A stretch of 64,000 nucleotides of DNA from an uncultured Sphingomonadaceae bacterium (GCA_947258815.1 CAMYJW010000030.1:124001-188000); one strand, 5' to 3'. Numbered from the stretch's first letter, positions 52,707-62,592 are shown. Notes: generated from the letters alone by a model not told the origin. A program made the numbers and translations.

Positions 52707-53924
52707 ATGAAGGATCTTCTGGAAGGAGTGCGGGTCGTCGAAGTCGCGGTTTACGGCTTTGTCCCTGCCGCGGGAGCCGCGCTTGCCGATTGCGGCGCGG
52801 ATGTCGTGAAGATCGAACATCCCGAAACGGGCGACCCGGTTCGCAGCCTGTCCGCCTATGGCGTCAATCCCGGAGACGGCGGCGTGACGACGTTGTGGGA
52901 ATGCTTCAATCGCGGAAAGAAAAGCATCGGGCTGAACATTGCCAGCCCCGAAGGGCTCGACGTGTTGATGAAACTTGTCGATCAGGCGGACGTTTTCATC
53001 ACCAGCTTCATGGGCCCTGCCCGCAAGAAACTGGGCATCGATGCCGATCAGTTGCTCGCCCGCAACCCCGGACTGATCTATGCACGGGGAACCGGACAGG
53101 GACCGCTTGGCCCGGACGCCAACAAAGGCGGGTTTGACGGCCTCTCATACTGGAGCCGACCCGGTGTCAGCACTGCGGCCAGCCCACCCGATTATGACTA
53201 CCCCGTGCTGCTTGCCGGCCCCGGATTTGGCGATGTGCAAAGCGGAATGAATCTGGCCGGCGGCATTCTGGGCGCACTTTATCGCCGCGAGAAAACCGGC
53301 AAAGGCGGCGTTGTTGATGTTTCGCTTTTCAGTTCGGGCCTTTGGGCGATGCAGGCATCCATCGCGGGCTGCCACGCCACCGGGCGAGACAACATTGTGC
53401 AGCTTGACCGTCGTTGTCCACCCAACCCGCTCACCAACATCTATCGCACATCAGAAGGCAGCTTCTTCGTGCTGGGCATGCTGGAGGCAGACAAATACTG
53501 GACAGGGTTGTGCACTGCGCTGGAGCGGCCCGACCTTGCCGAAGACGAAAGGTTTGACGGCATGGCGGCACGCGGCAAGAACAGCGCCGAACTTGTCGCC
53601 GAACTCGATGCCACATTCGCGCAGTGGACAATGGCGGAGATTGCCGCCCGGCTGAACGGCCAGGAAGGCCAGTGGAGCCGGGTTGAGTTCCCCGGCGATG
53701 TGGTCAAAGATGAACAGGCAATCGTGAACGGCTATCTCCAGATGGTCGAATATGACAACGGGGCAAGCCTGCCGTTGATCGCAATGCCCGCCTCAATCGA
53801 CGGCGCGATGCCCACGTTAACCCGCGCGCCCGAACGCGGCGAACACACTGGCGAAATTCTGGCATCGCTGGGCGTAAATGAAGAAGCAGCGCAAAAGCTG
53901 CACGCAAACGGGGTGGTCGGCTGA
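52707..53924 (+). CDS. family III CoA-transferase (CaiB/BaiF)
   Basis: Moves CoA between carboxylic acids through an aspartyl-CoA thioester. The 405-residue protein has the N-terminal VVEVAVYGFVPAAGA and DVVKIEHPETGDP Rossmann-like half and the catalytic Asp176 in GFGDVQSGMNLAGGI. It also has the C-terminal half with NIYRTSEGSFF. The ATG at 52707 has AAGGGA upstream; longer in-frame sequence before it does not look coding. It is closely related to the CoA-transferase at 60454. It is followed by the small Cys protein and a CoA ligase. Confidence 0.92.
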   Translation: MKDLLEGVRVVEVAVYGFVPAAGAALADCGADVVKIEHPETGDPVRSLSAYGVNPGDGGVTTLWECFNRGKKSIGLNIASPEGLDVLMKLVDQADVFITSFMGPARKKLGIDADQLLARNPGLIYARGTGQGPLGPDANKGGFDGLSYWSRPGVSTAASPPDYDYPVLLAGPGFGDVQSGMNLAGGILGALYRREKTGKGGVVDVSLFSSGLWAMQASIAGCHATGRDNIVQLDRRCPPNPLTNIYRTSEGSFFVLGMLEADKYWTGLCTALERPDLAEDERFDGMAARGKNSAELVAELDATFAQWTMAEIAARLNGQEGQWSRVEFPGDVVKDEQAIVNGYLQMVEYDNGASLPLIAMPASIDGAMPTLTRAPERGEHTGEILASLGVNEEAAQKLHANGVVG

Positions 53925-53968
53925 ACGGCAGGATCAACGAAATATTTCTGAAACTTGAAAGGAAGACG

Positions 53969-54271
53969 ATGAAAACGGGAATGCGGTTCAAAAGCGCGGT
54001 GTGCTCTGCCGAAGGCATGGTGATCCGGGCGGCGCAAGGCGATGGCGAACTGACTTGCGGCGGCGTTGCGGTCACTCCGGCCGACGGAGAAGCCGCGGAA
54101 GCAAGCCCCCTGGCACAGGCGCAGGATGACGCCGCCTTGCTTGGCAAACGCTATGTTGACGAAGAGACGGACCTTGAAGTGCTCTGCACCAAGGCCGGTT
54201 TTGGCGGTTTCGCCTTCGCCGGTCGACCGCTGACGCTGAAACAGGCGAAATCGCTGCCCGCGTCTGACTGA
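53969..54271 (+). CDS. small three-cysteine protein of unknown function
   Basis: 100 residues with no recognised domain. Three cysteines (C12 in AVCSAE, C30 in LTCGG, C73 in VLCTKAG) lie in otherwise conserved-looking segments, and GKRYVDEETDLEVLCTK suggests a real fold rather than a chance frame. GAAAGGAAG precedes the ATG. It is 44 bases after the CoA-transferase and 50 bases before the ligase on the same strand, so it is almost certainly co-transcribed. I have a weak recollection of similar proteins beside acyl-CoA synthetase genes in actinobacteria, but cannot confirm it. Confidence 0.75.
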   Translation: MKTGMRFKSAVCSAEGMVIRAAQGDGELTCGGVAVTPADGEAAEASPLAQAQDDAALLGKRYVDEETDLEVLCTKAGFGGFAFAGRPLTLKQAKSLPASD

Positions 54272-54321
54272 CCGAAAACGCGAGGGCGACAGGCTGAACC
54301 TGCCCCGGAGAGGAAACATCA

Positions 54322-56205
54322 ATGTCTGAGACAGGCAACGTTGCACACGCGGGAGCGGACATTCCATTTCGGCAGATCAACACGATCGAACCGAAGGCGG
54401 AATGCGAAATGCGGCCCGATGGCAGCATCATCGTGCGCGATCCCCGCCCCGCGCGCGAGCCCGAGCGCACCATTATAAACTATCTGCGCCGCTGGGCGCA
54501 GGAAGTTCCCGATCGCGCAATGCTGGGTCAGCGCGATCCGGCGGGCGGCTGGAGCACGATTTCCTATGGCGAAATGCGCCAGCAGGCCGATGCTGTCGGC
54601 CAGTGGCTTCTGGACCATGGAATTGCGCCGGGGCAAACCATCCTGATCCTCTCGCCCGCATCGATCGAACATGGCATTCTGGCGATGGGTGCTATGACCA
54701 TAGGCGTTACGATCGCACCGGTATCTCCGCCTTATGCCTTGCAGCAATCGGGCTGGAGCAAGCTGCAGAAAGTCGTCGATGCGGTTCAGCCCAGCGCGAT
54801 CTTTTCGCAGCAAGCCGCCCCTTATGCCGATGGCGTCGCTGCGGTATCGCTTGACGCGGTTCCGTGGATCGTGGCGGAAGGCGAAATGCCCGGTCTCAAG
54901 CTGGTGTCTTTCTGCGAATTGCTGGAAACCCGGCCGACCGACGCGGTTGAACAAGCTTGCGCAAAAACCGGCCTCGACACGGTTGCCAAAGTCCTGTTCA
55001 GTTCAGGATCGACGGGCTGGCCCAAGGGTATCATCAATACCCAGCGGATGATGTGTCTCAATCAGGCCTATCACGATACGATCTGGCACCCGGATGAACA
55101 TTGCGGGCCGTTCGACACGTTGAACTGGATGCCCTGGCATCACACCATGGCGGGCAACGGCCTGTTCAATCGCAGCCTGCGGCAAGGCGGGACGTATTAT
55201 ATCGACGATGGCCGCCCGATCCCCGGCCATTTCGATTCAACCATCGCCGCGCTGCACGAAATTGCGCCGCACAGCTATTCCGATGTGCCCGCCGGCTTTG
55301 CGATGCTGGCCAGCGCGCTGGAAGATGACAGCAAACTGCGCGACAGGTTCTTCAGCAAGCTGGTGTTTCTGCAATATGCCGGGGCCAGCCTGCCGATAGA
55401 GTTGTGGCAGCGCTGGCAGGATCTGTCCGTTCAGGCAACGGGAATGCGGACGCCGTTTCTCACCGGCTATGGCTGCACCGAAACCGGCCCTTCGATCACC
55501 CAGCTATATTGGGCGATTGAGGGCAGCGGCTACATCGGCATTCCCGTTCCCGGCGTTGAGATGAAGCTGATCCCCGTCGATGAAACGCGATATGAAGTGC
55601 GCTCTCGCGGTGGCAACGTAACCCCGGGGTATCTGGGCAACGATGCGCTTTATGCCGAAGCGATTGACGATGAAGGCTTTTACTGCACCGGCGATGCAGC
55701 CACATTTATCAACCCGGATGATCCTTCGGAAGGGTTCCGCTTTGCCAGCCGTGTGGCCGAAGATTTCAAGCTGCTGACCGGCACGTTCGTTGCAGTGGGA
55801 ACGCTGCGCGCCAAGGCGGTTGGCGCAATGATGCCCTTGATCAGCGATATGGTGATCACCGGGCAGGACAAGGCATGGGTTGGCGCGCTGATGTGGCCCG
55901 ATGTCGCAGCCTGTCGCAAACTGATCGGGGACGAAGGCGAAGCGGCATCCGATGCGCAAGTGATCGCCCATCCCGATGTGCGCAGCGCATTCGCCGCAAA
56001 ACTGGCCGAATTCAATTCAGCCAGCGGGGCATCTTCCATGCGGATCGCGCGCGCGATCCTGCTCAATGAACCGCCAAGCGCGGAAGAGAACGAAATCACC
56101 GACAAAGGCTATGTCAACCAGCGCCGGGTTCTTGAACGCCGGGCCGAACTGGTCGCACACCTTTACGAAGAGCCGGCGGCGGCTGACACAATCGCGCCAG
56201 CCTGA
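54322..56205 (+). CDS. feruloyl-CoA synthetase-like AMP-forming ligase
   Basis: A 627-residue adenylate-forming enzyme of the long feruloyl-CoA synthase group. The P-loop is FSSGSTGWPKG (226-236), with GYGCTETGPS, FYCTGDAATFI and the terminal EITDKGYVNQRR, where the usual catalytic Lys region takes this form in the group. It would activate an aryl- or alkenoic acid, but related members act on other bulky acids. The ATG follows GGAGAGGAAA. It ends the CoA-transferase operon and converges with the ACAD11-like dehydrogenase. Confidence 0.88.
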   Translation: MSETGNVAHAGADIPFRQINTIEPKAECEMRPDGSIIVRDPRPAREPERTIINYLRRWAQEVPDRAMLGQRDPAGGWSTISYGEMRQQADAVGQWLLDHGIAPGQTILILSPASIEHGILAMGAMTIGVTIAPVSPPYALQQSGWSKLQKVVDAVQPSAIFSQQAAPYADGVAAVSLDAVPWIVAEGEMPGLKLVSFCELLETRPTDAVEQACAKTGLDTVAKVLFSSGSTGWPKGIINTQRMMCLNQAYHDTIWHPDEHCGPFDTLNWMPWHHTMAGNGLFNRSLRQGGTYYIDDGRPIPGHFDSTIAALHEIAPHSYSDVPAGFAMLASALEDDSKLRDRFFSKLVFLQYAGASLPIELWQRWQDLSVQATGMRTPFLTGYGCTETGPSITQLYWAIEGSGYIGIPVPGVEMKLIPVDETRYEVRSRGGNVTPGYLGNDALYAEAIDDEGFYCTGDAATFINPDDPSEGFRFASRVAEDFKLLTGTFVAVGTLRAKAVGAMMPLISDMVITGQDKAWVGALMWPDVAACRKLIGDEGEAASDAQVIAHPDVRSAFAAKLAEFNSASGASSMRIARAILLNEPPSAEENEITDKGYVNQRRVLERRAELVAHLYEEPAAADTIAPA

Positions 56206-56232
56206 CCGTCGCTCCCGCCGCAAACCCGCGGA

Positions 56233-57453
56233 TCAGTCCTCTTCGGCGTATTGCTTGATTTTCAGGCGGCCAAGCTGGTTCATGTGCACTTCGTCAGGCC
56301 CGTCCGCCATGCGCAAAAAGCGATTGACGATAAACGCCTCGGCAATCGGCGTATCGTCGCAAAAACCCATGCCGCCATGCACCTGCATGGCCCGGTCTGC
56401 CACGGTCTGCGCCATTTGCGGCGCGACAAACTTGATAGCGGCAATCAGATCCATGGCTTTTTTGTTGCCCACACGGTCCATCGCATCAGCAGCTTTCAGC
56501 GTCAGCAAACGCGCCTGTTCAATCTCTGCATAGCTGCGCGCAACATCCTGCCGCACGCTGCCCTGGGTTGAAACCTTGCGCCCGAATGCAACGCGCGCAT
56601 CGGCGCGTTTGCACATCAGTTCCAGCGCGCGCTGGGCCTGCCCGACCGAACGCATGCAATGATGGATACGGCCCGGACCAAGGCGGCCTTGCGCAATTTC
56701 AAAACCGCGCCCCTCGCCCAGAATGATATTGCTGACCGGAACCCGCACGTTCTCCAGCAGGACTTCGGCCTCGCCACCCGGCGAATGCCAGCTGTTGAAT
56801 GTCCGCAAGTTGCGCGCGATGGAAACACCGGGCGTATCGCGCGGCACGATGATCGTCGATTGCTGCACGTTGCGATCGGCTTCCGGGTTGGTTTTCCCCA
56901 TGATCAAAAGCAGCTTGCATTCCGGCTCCATAATGCCGGAAATCCACCATTTGCGCCCGTTGATCACATATTCATCGCCCTCGCGCACGATCGACGTTTC
57001 AACATTGGTGGCATCGGATGACGCAACGCCCGGCTCGGTCATCAGATAGGCCGAACGAATGCGCCCCTCCAGCAGCGGCGTAAGCCACTGCGCCTGCTGT
57101 TCGGGCGTGCCAAACTTTGCCAGCACTTCCATGTTGCCCGTATCAGGCGCGGAGCAATTGAACACTTCAGGCGCCCAGGGAACGCGGCCCATAATCTCCG
57201 CCAGCGGCGCATATTCAAGGTTGGTCAGTCCGGGGCTGAATTCACCATAGTCGAGCGGCAGGAACAGGTTCCACAAACCTTGCGCACGCGCCTTTTCTTT
57301 CAGTTCGGAAAACCCCGGCCAGACTTTCCAGCGATTGGCCTCCCTGGCATTCCACATCCGAAAGTCCTGCTCGATCGGATAGATATGCTCATCCATGAAA
57401 GCAGTGATCCGGGCCATCAGGTCCTTCACTTTGTCGCTATGCTCAAAATTCAT
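56233..57453 (-). CDS. acyl-CoA dehydrogenase, ACAD10/11-like
   Basis: A 406-residue FAD dehydrogenase whose N terminus ([19 protein letters not shown]) and [14 protein letters not shown] flavin segment match the ACAD10/11 group. The segment [19 protein letters not shown] and the end IHMGGMGFC-type motif ([17 protein letters not shown]) are present. The ATG at 57453 follows AAAGGG. In animals ACAD10/11 pair with a kinase domain; here a stand-alone phosphotransferase is encoded at 36250. It is divergent from the next dehydrogenase across a 252-base gap. Confidence 0.89.
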   Translation of the reverse strand: MNFEHSDKVKDLMARITAFMDEHIYPIEQDFRMWNAREANRWKVWPGFSELKEKARAQGLWNLFLPLDYGEFSPGLTNLEYAPLAEIMGRVPWAPEVFNCSAPDTGNMEVLAKFGTPEQQAQWLTPLLEGRIRSAYLMTEPGVASSDATNVETSIVREGDEYVINGRKWWISGIMEPECKLLLIMGKTNPEADRNVQQSTIIVPRDTPGVSIARNLRTFNSWHSPGGEAEVLLENVRVPVSNIILGEGRGFEIAQGRLGPGRIHHCMRSVGQAQRALELMCKRADARVAFGRKVSTQGSVRQDVARSYAEIEQARLLTLKAADAMDRVGNKKAMDLIAAIKFVAPQMAQTVADRAMQVHGGMGFCDDTPIAEAFIVNRFLRMADGPDEVHMNQLGRLKIKQYAEED

Positions 57454-57550
57454 GGACGAGACCCTTTCTGATCGTGAAGCTCCAAAGCGCAATGGTGCCG
57501 CCAAGTCCATGGGCGCGGCGCGCCCGGAAAAGTGCTTTGACCCAAACAGC

Positions 57551-57579
57551 TTGACACGCCTTTTCCACAAAAGGATAAC
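57551..57579 (+). promoter_or_regulatory. sigma-70-like promoter candidate
   Basis: TTGACA (57551-57556) and GATAAC (57574-57579) are separated by exactly 17 bases, 126 bases upstream of the next dehydrogenase start. The -35 element continues as TTGACACG, the same half-site seen near 60277, so regulator binding could overlap the promoter. Confidence 0.5.
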
Positions 57580-57705
57580 GCTATGCAACAATTAACTTTG
57601 CGCCATGAATCACCGTGCCGGAATCTGCCTGGGCCAGCCTGCGTTCGTCAGGTCCGGCCCTGTCAGGACAGCGCCAAACCCGATTTCTAATACTGGAACA
57701 TCACA

Positions 57706-58866
57706 ATGAGCGGCTCTGCCACAAATATCGTTTCCCCATGGATGACCGACGATGTCATCATGCTGCAAGACAGCGTTCGCAAGGTGCTGGGAAAGGAATT
57801 CCTCCCGCACCGCGAGCAATGGGAAGAAGAAGGCATCGTCAATCGTGAAGCCTGGCTGAAAGCAGGCGAATATGGTTTGCTTTGCCCAAGCATTCCCGAA
57901 GAATTTGGCGGCGGCGGCGGCAGCAAGGCGCATGACGCAATGCTGGCCCAGGAAGTGGAACGCGCAGGGCTGGGCGGCGGATTTGGCGTCGGCATCGGCA
58001 CGCATTGCATGATCGCGCACTATATTCTGGCTTATGCATCCGAAGAACGCCGCAAGGAGTGGCTGCCCAAGCTGGCAAGCGGCGAAGCCATTGCCGCTGT
58101 TGCAATGACCGAGCCCGGAACCGGATCGGATTTGAAAGCTATCCGCACCAAAGCCACGAAAGTGCCGGGCGGGTATCGCGTGAACGGGCAGAAAATATTC
58201 ATTTCCAACGGACAGAACGCCGACCTGATCGTAACCGTCTGCCGCACGGGCGACGATGGATCAAAAGGCATATCACTGCTGGTTGTCGATGCGAATGCCG
58301 AAGGATTCCGCCGCGGACGCAATCTCAAGAAGATCGGGCTTCCCGCGCAGGACACGTCGGAACTCTTCTTTGACGATGTGTTCGTTCCCGATGAGAATCT
58401 TCTGGGCAGCGAAGAAGGACAGGGCTTCTACCAGCTGATGAATCAACTGGTCTGGGAACGCATGCTTTGCACACTGGGCGCAGTCGTCAGCATGGAGCTG
58501 GCGGTTGAACATACCGTTGAATACGTGAAGTCACGCAAGGTTTTCGGTCAGGCGGTGATGGACTTTCAGAACACCCAGTTCAAACTGGCCGAATGCAAGA
58601 CGCAGGCCAGCGTCGCGCGGGTATACGTCGATCAGCTGATGCAACGCCTGCTCGATGACGAACTGGACCCGACGACATCGGCAATGGCGAAATGGTGGAC
58701 CACCGACACCCAGTTCAAGGTTCTGGACGAATGCCTCCAGCTCCACGGCGGCTATGGTTATATGACCGAATATCCGATCGCCCGTCTGTGGCGCGATGCG
58801 CGTGTTTTGCGCATCTGGGCGGGCACGAACGAAATCATGAAAGTGATCGTCGCACGGGACCTCTGA
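57706..58866 (+). CDS. acyl-CoA dehydrogenase
   Basis: A 386-residue FAD enzyme with AMTEPGTGSDLKAI, KIFISNGQNADLIVTV, FFDDVFVPDENLLG, LHGGYGYMTEYPIARLWRDARV and the end RIWAGTNEIMKVIVARD. The residue before the GTNEI motif is Ala, not Glu, as in the dehydrogenase at 31839, so the catalytic base is elsewhere. A Gly-rich insert FGGGGGSKAHD sits near residue 65. It leads a plus-strand unit with the amidohydrolase and second CoA-transferase. Confidence 0.9.
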   Translation: MSGSATNIVSPWMTDDVIMLQDSVRKVLGKEFLPHREQWEEEGIVNREAWLKAGEYGLLCPSIPEEFGGGGGSKAHDAMLAQEVERAGLGGGFGVGIGTHCMIAHYILAYASEERRKEWLPKLASGEAIAAVAMTEPGTGSDLKAIRTKATKVPGGYRVNGQKIFISNGQNADLIVTVCRTGDDGSKGISLLVVDANAEGFRRGRNLKKIGLPAQDTSELFFDDVFVPDENLLGSEEGQGFYQLMNQLVWERMLCTLGAVVSMELAVEHTVEYVKSRKVFGQAVMDFQNTQFKLAECKTQASVARVYVDQLMQRLLDDELDPTTSAMAKWWTTDTQFKVLDECLQLHGGYGYMTEYPIARLWRDARVLRIWAGTNEIMKVIVARDL

Positions 58867-58996
58867 TCCGCCTGTGCATCAAAAAGTATAGCGCTGTGCA
58901 GAAAGTGATTGCATCGCGACCGGCTTTGCGGAACACTTGTCCTCATAAGAACGTTTTGCGGCCGGACGATGCGAGTCGGCCCGAAAGGAGGATGCC

Positions 58997-60172
58997 ATGA
59001 CTGCACTTGCCGAAAAGTTCAAAGTGATCGACACGGATACGCATATCGTTGAGCCATATGATCTGTGGACCTCCCGAATATCGGTGTCGAAGTGGGGTGA
59101 AAAAGTCCCGCAGGTCAAACACATCAAGGATGAGGGTGAGGACTTCTGGTTCTTTAACGGCGAACGGCTCGGCCCAGCGGCAGGCACATCAATGGCAGGG
59201 TGGCACGAACATGCCCCCAAGCATCCCAAGACATGGAACGAAGTCGATCCGCATTCGTCCGATGCGCACATGCGGCTCAAGAAGATGGACGAATTCGGGA
59301 TCTGGGCACAGGTTTTCTACCCCAATGTCGCCGGGTTTGGCGCCGGACAGTATCTGGGCCTTGAAGACCCCGAGCTGATGCTGCTGTGTGTGCAGGCTTA
59401 CAACGACTGGGCTGCGGAATGGGCCAGCGCGGATCGCCGGCGGCTGCTGCCGCAAATGGCTCTGCCGTTCTGGGATATCGAACTGTCGGTGAAGGAAATG
59501 GACCGCGCAACCCAGCTTGGGCACTGCGGCGTCATCATGGGCGGACAGCCTGAATTCTTCGGCCAGCCCAAGTTGACTGACCCTTACTGGGATCCGCTTT
59601 GGGCCTCGGCACAGGAGAAGGGTCTGCCGATCAATTTCCACATCGCATCAGGCGATATGTCAAATTTCCATCTGCATCATGAATCGGTCGGCGAACACGC
59701 TGCGTTCTCCGGGCTTGCCGTTATGTTCACGCTGGAAAACGTGAAGACGCTGTCGCAGATTATCATGGGCGGCATTTGCCATCGATTTCCGAAGCTGAAC
59801 TTCGTATCGGTTGAAAGCGGCGTTGGCTGGCTGCCGTTTGCCATGGAAATGCTGGACTGGATGTGGCTCAATTGCGGTGTTCCCAAAGAGCACCCGGAAT
59901 ATGATCTGATGCCAAGCGAGTATTTCAAGCGCCAGATCTATGGCTGTTTCTGGTTCGAACGCGGCACGCTGGAAAGCACGATCGAGCAGATCGGCGCGGA
60001 CAATATCCTTTATGAATCGGACTATCCGCACCCCACCAGCATGAGCCCCGGACCTGCCTCGATCGCCCTGCCTCCCAAAGACTATATCGAGGAAGTGCTT
60101 GGCGGGTTCCCCGAGGACGTTGCCGGCAAGATACTGCACGGCAACGCTGCGCGGATCTATAACCTCGACTGA
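58997..60172 (+). CDS. amidohydrolase-2 family metal-dependent hydrolase/decarboxylase-like
   Basis: A 391-residue TIM-barrel paralogue of the 45397 gene without its N-terminal extension. The metal motif is D12-T-D14-T-H16. INFHIASGD, VSVESGVGWLPFAMEM and YESDYPHPTSMSPG are the later conserved elements, and AARIYNLD at the C terminus matches its paralogue's ending. AGGAGG lies seven bases before the ATG. It lies 130 bases after the acyl-CoA dehydrogenase, within a CoA-ester pathway. The reaction is unknown; decarboxylase or C-C hydrolase are possible. Confidence 0.87.
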   Translation: MTALAEKFKVIDTDTHIVEPYDLWTSRISVSKWGEKVPQVKHIKDEGEDFWFFNGERLGPAAGTSMAGWHEHAPKHPKTWNEVDPHSSDAHMRLKKMDEFGIWAQVFYPNVAGFGAGQYLGLEDPELMLLCVQAYNDWAAEWASADRRRLLPQMALPFWDIELSVKEMDRATQLGHCGVIMGGQPEFFGQPKLTDPYWDPLWASAQEKGLPINFHIASGDMSNFHLHHESVGEHAAFSGLAVMFTLENVKTLSQIIMGGICHRFPKLNFVSVESGVGWLPFAMEMLDWMWLNCGVPKEHPEYDLMPSEYFKRQIYGCFWFERGTLESTIEQIGADNILYESDYPHPTSMSPGPASIALPPKDYIEEVLGGFPEDVAGKILHGNAARIYNLD

Positions 60173-60260
60173 TCGGGAAAGGCGCGGCGGACTGATCTGG
60201 CTGCGTGGTCTGGAAGACTGCGCAGCCGCGCAGATCGCATGCTGCCTCACAAAAACTGCG

Positions 60261-60287
60261 TCACGTATCAAAATTCTTGACACGTGA
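60261..60287. promoter_or_regulatory. inverted-repeat operator candidate before CoA-transferase
   Basis: TCACGTATCAA-AATTC-TTGACACGTGA: eleven-base arms that pair at ten positions, five-base spacer. This is the strongest operator-like palindrome in the right half of the window. It lies in the 281-base gap between the amidohydrolase and CoA-transferase. The TetR regulator at 61755 is the nearest candidate binder. Confidence 0.65.
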
Positions 60288-60453
60288 TTCATTTTTTTGC
60301 CAAGTTCACGCCATCATATCGGCGGGACGACGCGCGAGTTCGGTATCGACAATCCGGTGAACCGCGCAAGGCCGGAGGGCAACGTTTTGGCCCAGTAGTG
60401 ACGGCGTTTCCTGTCGGGATAAACCGATCGGAAACCCAGATGGAGAGAATGCG

Positions 60454-61671
60454 ATGGATGGAGTGCTTAAGGGAATCAAGGTCATCGAGGTGGCGATCTA
60501 TGCATTCGTGCCTGCTGCCGGGGCCGCCCTTGCCGATCTCGGCGCGGACGTGCTGAAGATCGAACATCCTGAAAACCCCGATCCGCTGCGCAACATCGCA
60601 TCCTATGGCATTAACATGCCGGGAACCGATGGGCCGATGGTCCTTTGGGAAGTGATGAATCGCGGCAAGCGCAGCGTCGGCATTGATATTCGCAACCCCG
60701 AAGGGCTCGAAGTGCTGATGTCGCTGGTCGACGAGGCTGACGTATTCCTGACCAACTTCATGCAACCCGCGCGCGCCAAGCTGGGTATCGACGCGGATGA
60801 CATCATGAAGCGCAATCCGCGCATCATTTATGGCCGCGGCACCGGGCATGGGCCGGCTGGTCCCGATGCCAATCGCCCAGGATTCGACGCGCTATCCTAT
60901 TGGGCGCGGCCTGGCTCCGCGATTGCCGGCATGTCGAACGAGAACAGCTTTCCCGCGCTGATGCCCGGCCCGGCATTCGGCGATATCCAAAGCGGAATGA
61001 ATCTGGCGGGCGGCATTCTTGCCGCGCTCTATCAGCGCGAAAAAACCGGCAAAGGCTCTGTTGTCGATGTTTCGCTTCTGGGATCGGGCATGTGGGCGAT
61101 GGCAGCATCCACTGCCGGTGCCTATTCACGCGGGACCGAGAATATCGAACAACTCGATCGCACACGCGCCCCCAATCCGATTGCCAACATATATCGATCA
61201 TCCGACAGTCGCTATTTCATCGTCGGCGCTCTGGAAGCGGATCGGTTCTGGCCCGGCGTCTGCGGTGTCGTGAACCGCCCCGATCTCGTTGAAGATCCCC
61301 GTTTTGCAACCGGGCGCGACCGGGCCAAGAACAGCGAGGAATGCGTCGCGATTCTCGAAAGCGAATTTGAGAAGATGACGCTGGAACAGATCGCAACCGC
61401 GCTTGAAGCCGCCCAGTGCCCATGGGCCGCAATCAATCCGCCGATCGACCCTGTTGAGGATAAGCAGGCCTTGGCCAACAACTATATCCAGATGGTCGAA
61501 TGCACGGATGGATCGCTGCCGATCGTTGCCGCGCCGGTTCAGATCAATGAACAGGCACCGACGCTGAAACGCGCGCCGACCCATGGCGAACATACCGATG
61601 AGGTTCTGATGGAAGGCGGTCGGTCGATGGACGATCTGATTGAACTGAAAGTGTCTGGCGCGATCACCTGA
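60454..61671 (+). CDS. family III CoA-transferase (CaiB/BaiF), paralogue of 52707 gene
   Basis: A 405-residue CoA-transferase with the same architecture and many identical segments to the one at 52707 (VFVP-AAGAALAD, DVLKIEHPEN, SGMNLAGGIL). The catalytic Asp is D177 in AFGDIQSGMN. GGAGAG precedes the ATG. The two copies probably serve related acids or consecutive activation steps. Its own upstream region carries the palindrome at 60261, so it may be induced separately. It converges with a TetR gene. Confidence 0.92.
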   Translation: MDGVLKGIKVIEVAIYAFVPAAGAALADLGADVLKIEHPENPDPLRNIASYGINMPGTDGPMVLWEVMNRGKRSVGIDIRNPEGLEVLMSLVDEADVFLTNFMQPARAKLGIDADDIMKRNPRIIYGRGTGHGPAGPDANRPGFDALSYWARPGSAIAGMSNENSFPALMPGPAFGDIQSGMNLAGGILAALYQREKTGKGSVVDVSLLGSGMWAMAASTAGAYSRGTENIEQLDRTRAPNPIANIYRSSDSRYFIVGALEADRFWPGVCGVVNRPDLVEDPRFATGRDRAKNSEECVAILESEFEKMTLEQIATALEAAQCPWAAINPPIDPVEDKQALANNYIQMVECTDGSLPIVAAPVQINEQAPTLKRAPTHGEHTDEVLMEGGRSMDDLIELKVSGAIT

Positions 61672-61754
61672 CGCGACGAACACCGGTCGGTCTTCAGCCT
61701 GCCCGGGATCGCCCTTCGCCTGTTTAGTCCGACGCAGCGCCGTGAGGGTGCTGC

Positions 61755-62492
61755 TCAGGCGCGCCGCGCGGTCCCCACTGCTTCCTGGCTTACTTCCACG
61801 CGGAAACGTTCAAAAATCGCACGTTTCCCCTGAAAATCAGTGAGATAATCGCTGATTTCCCGGTATCCGTCGCCGCGCGTAGAACCCGCCGCACTGGTCA
61901 GCACGGCCAGCACTTTTTTCTCAAGAAACGCTTCATCCGAAATTCCACCCCTGCACCACTGAAGCGAAATCGTGAACTTCAGGCGGATGATCTGTTCCAC
62001 CAGATCATCGGCGGTAAACCCATCGCGCAAACAGCCCTGCTGCTGCAGGCCCTTGGCCCAGGGCAACAGTGTCAGGATCACGTTATAGGCAGCAGCTTCG
62101 CGCAGATCATCGTCCACTGTCAGCGAGAAGTAGATGCTGGTCACGGCTTTGACGTATTCCTGCATGCTCAGCATCGTGGCGTGGCCGATGATCACCCGCT
62201 CCAGAACGCCTTGCAGGCTGCGCCGCGAATACTTGAGAGGGTGTTTTGTTTCAAAGGATTCGAACTGGTGCCGGATGGCCAGTGCGATAAGCCGTTCTTT
62301 ACTGCCAAAAGCCTTGTAGATCGTGTGCGGCGCAACTTCGGCACGCTTGCACAGTTCGCGCATGCGAAACTTTTCAAAACCCTTTTCAGCGATAAGCTTC
62401 TGCGTTTCATCAAGAATACGCAGCCGTCTTTCGAATATCCGCGGGCTTGCATATACAAGATTATCGGCAATGCCGATTTCGGAGAAATTCAT
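61755..62492 (-). CDS. TetR-family transcriptional regulator (paralogue of 48897 gene)
   Basis: A 245-residue regulator with helix-turn-helix RMRELCKRAEVAPHTIYKAF, preceded by RRLRILDETQKLIAEKG and followed by SKERLIALAIRHQF. The last two blocks match the TetR protein at 48897 closely, so the pair arose by duplication. It is downstream of the thiolase-like gene on the same strand and convergent with the CoA-transferase. The 100 bases upstream show no clear operator; the palindrome at 60261 is the best candidate target. Confidence 0.9.
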   Translation of the reverse strand: MNFSEIGIADNLVYASPRIFERRLRILDETQKLIAEKGFEKFRMRELCKRAEVAPHTIYKAFGSKERLIALAIRHQFESFETKHPLKYSRRSLQGVLERVIIGHATMLSMQEYVKAVTSIYFSLTVDDDLREAAAYNVILTLLPWAKGLQQQGCLRDGFTADDLVEQIIRLKFTISLQWCRGGISDEAFLEKKVLAVLTSAAGSTRGDGYREISDYLTDFQGKRAIFERFRVEVSQEAVGTARRA

Positions 62493-62592
62493 GTCGTAAC
62501 CTCTTCGGCGAAACCATCGGGCGGCGCCAGACTGTCAAGGAGCAGACACAAAACCTAGGGATCGAACGGACAAACGGCAATAGGACGCGGGT

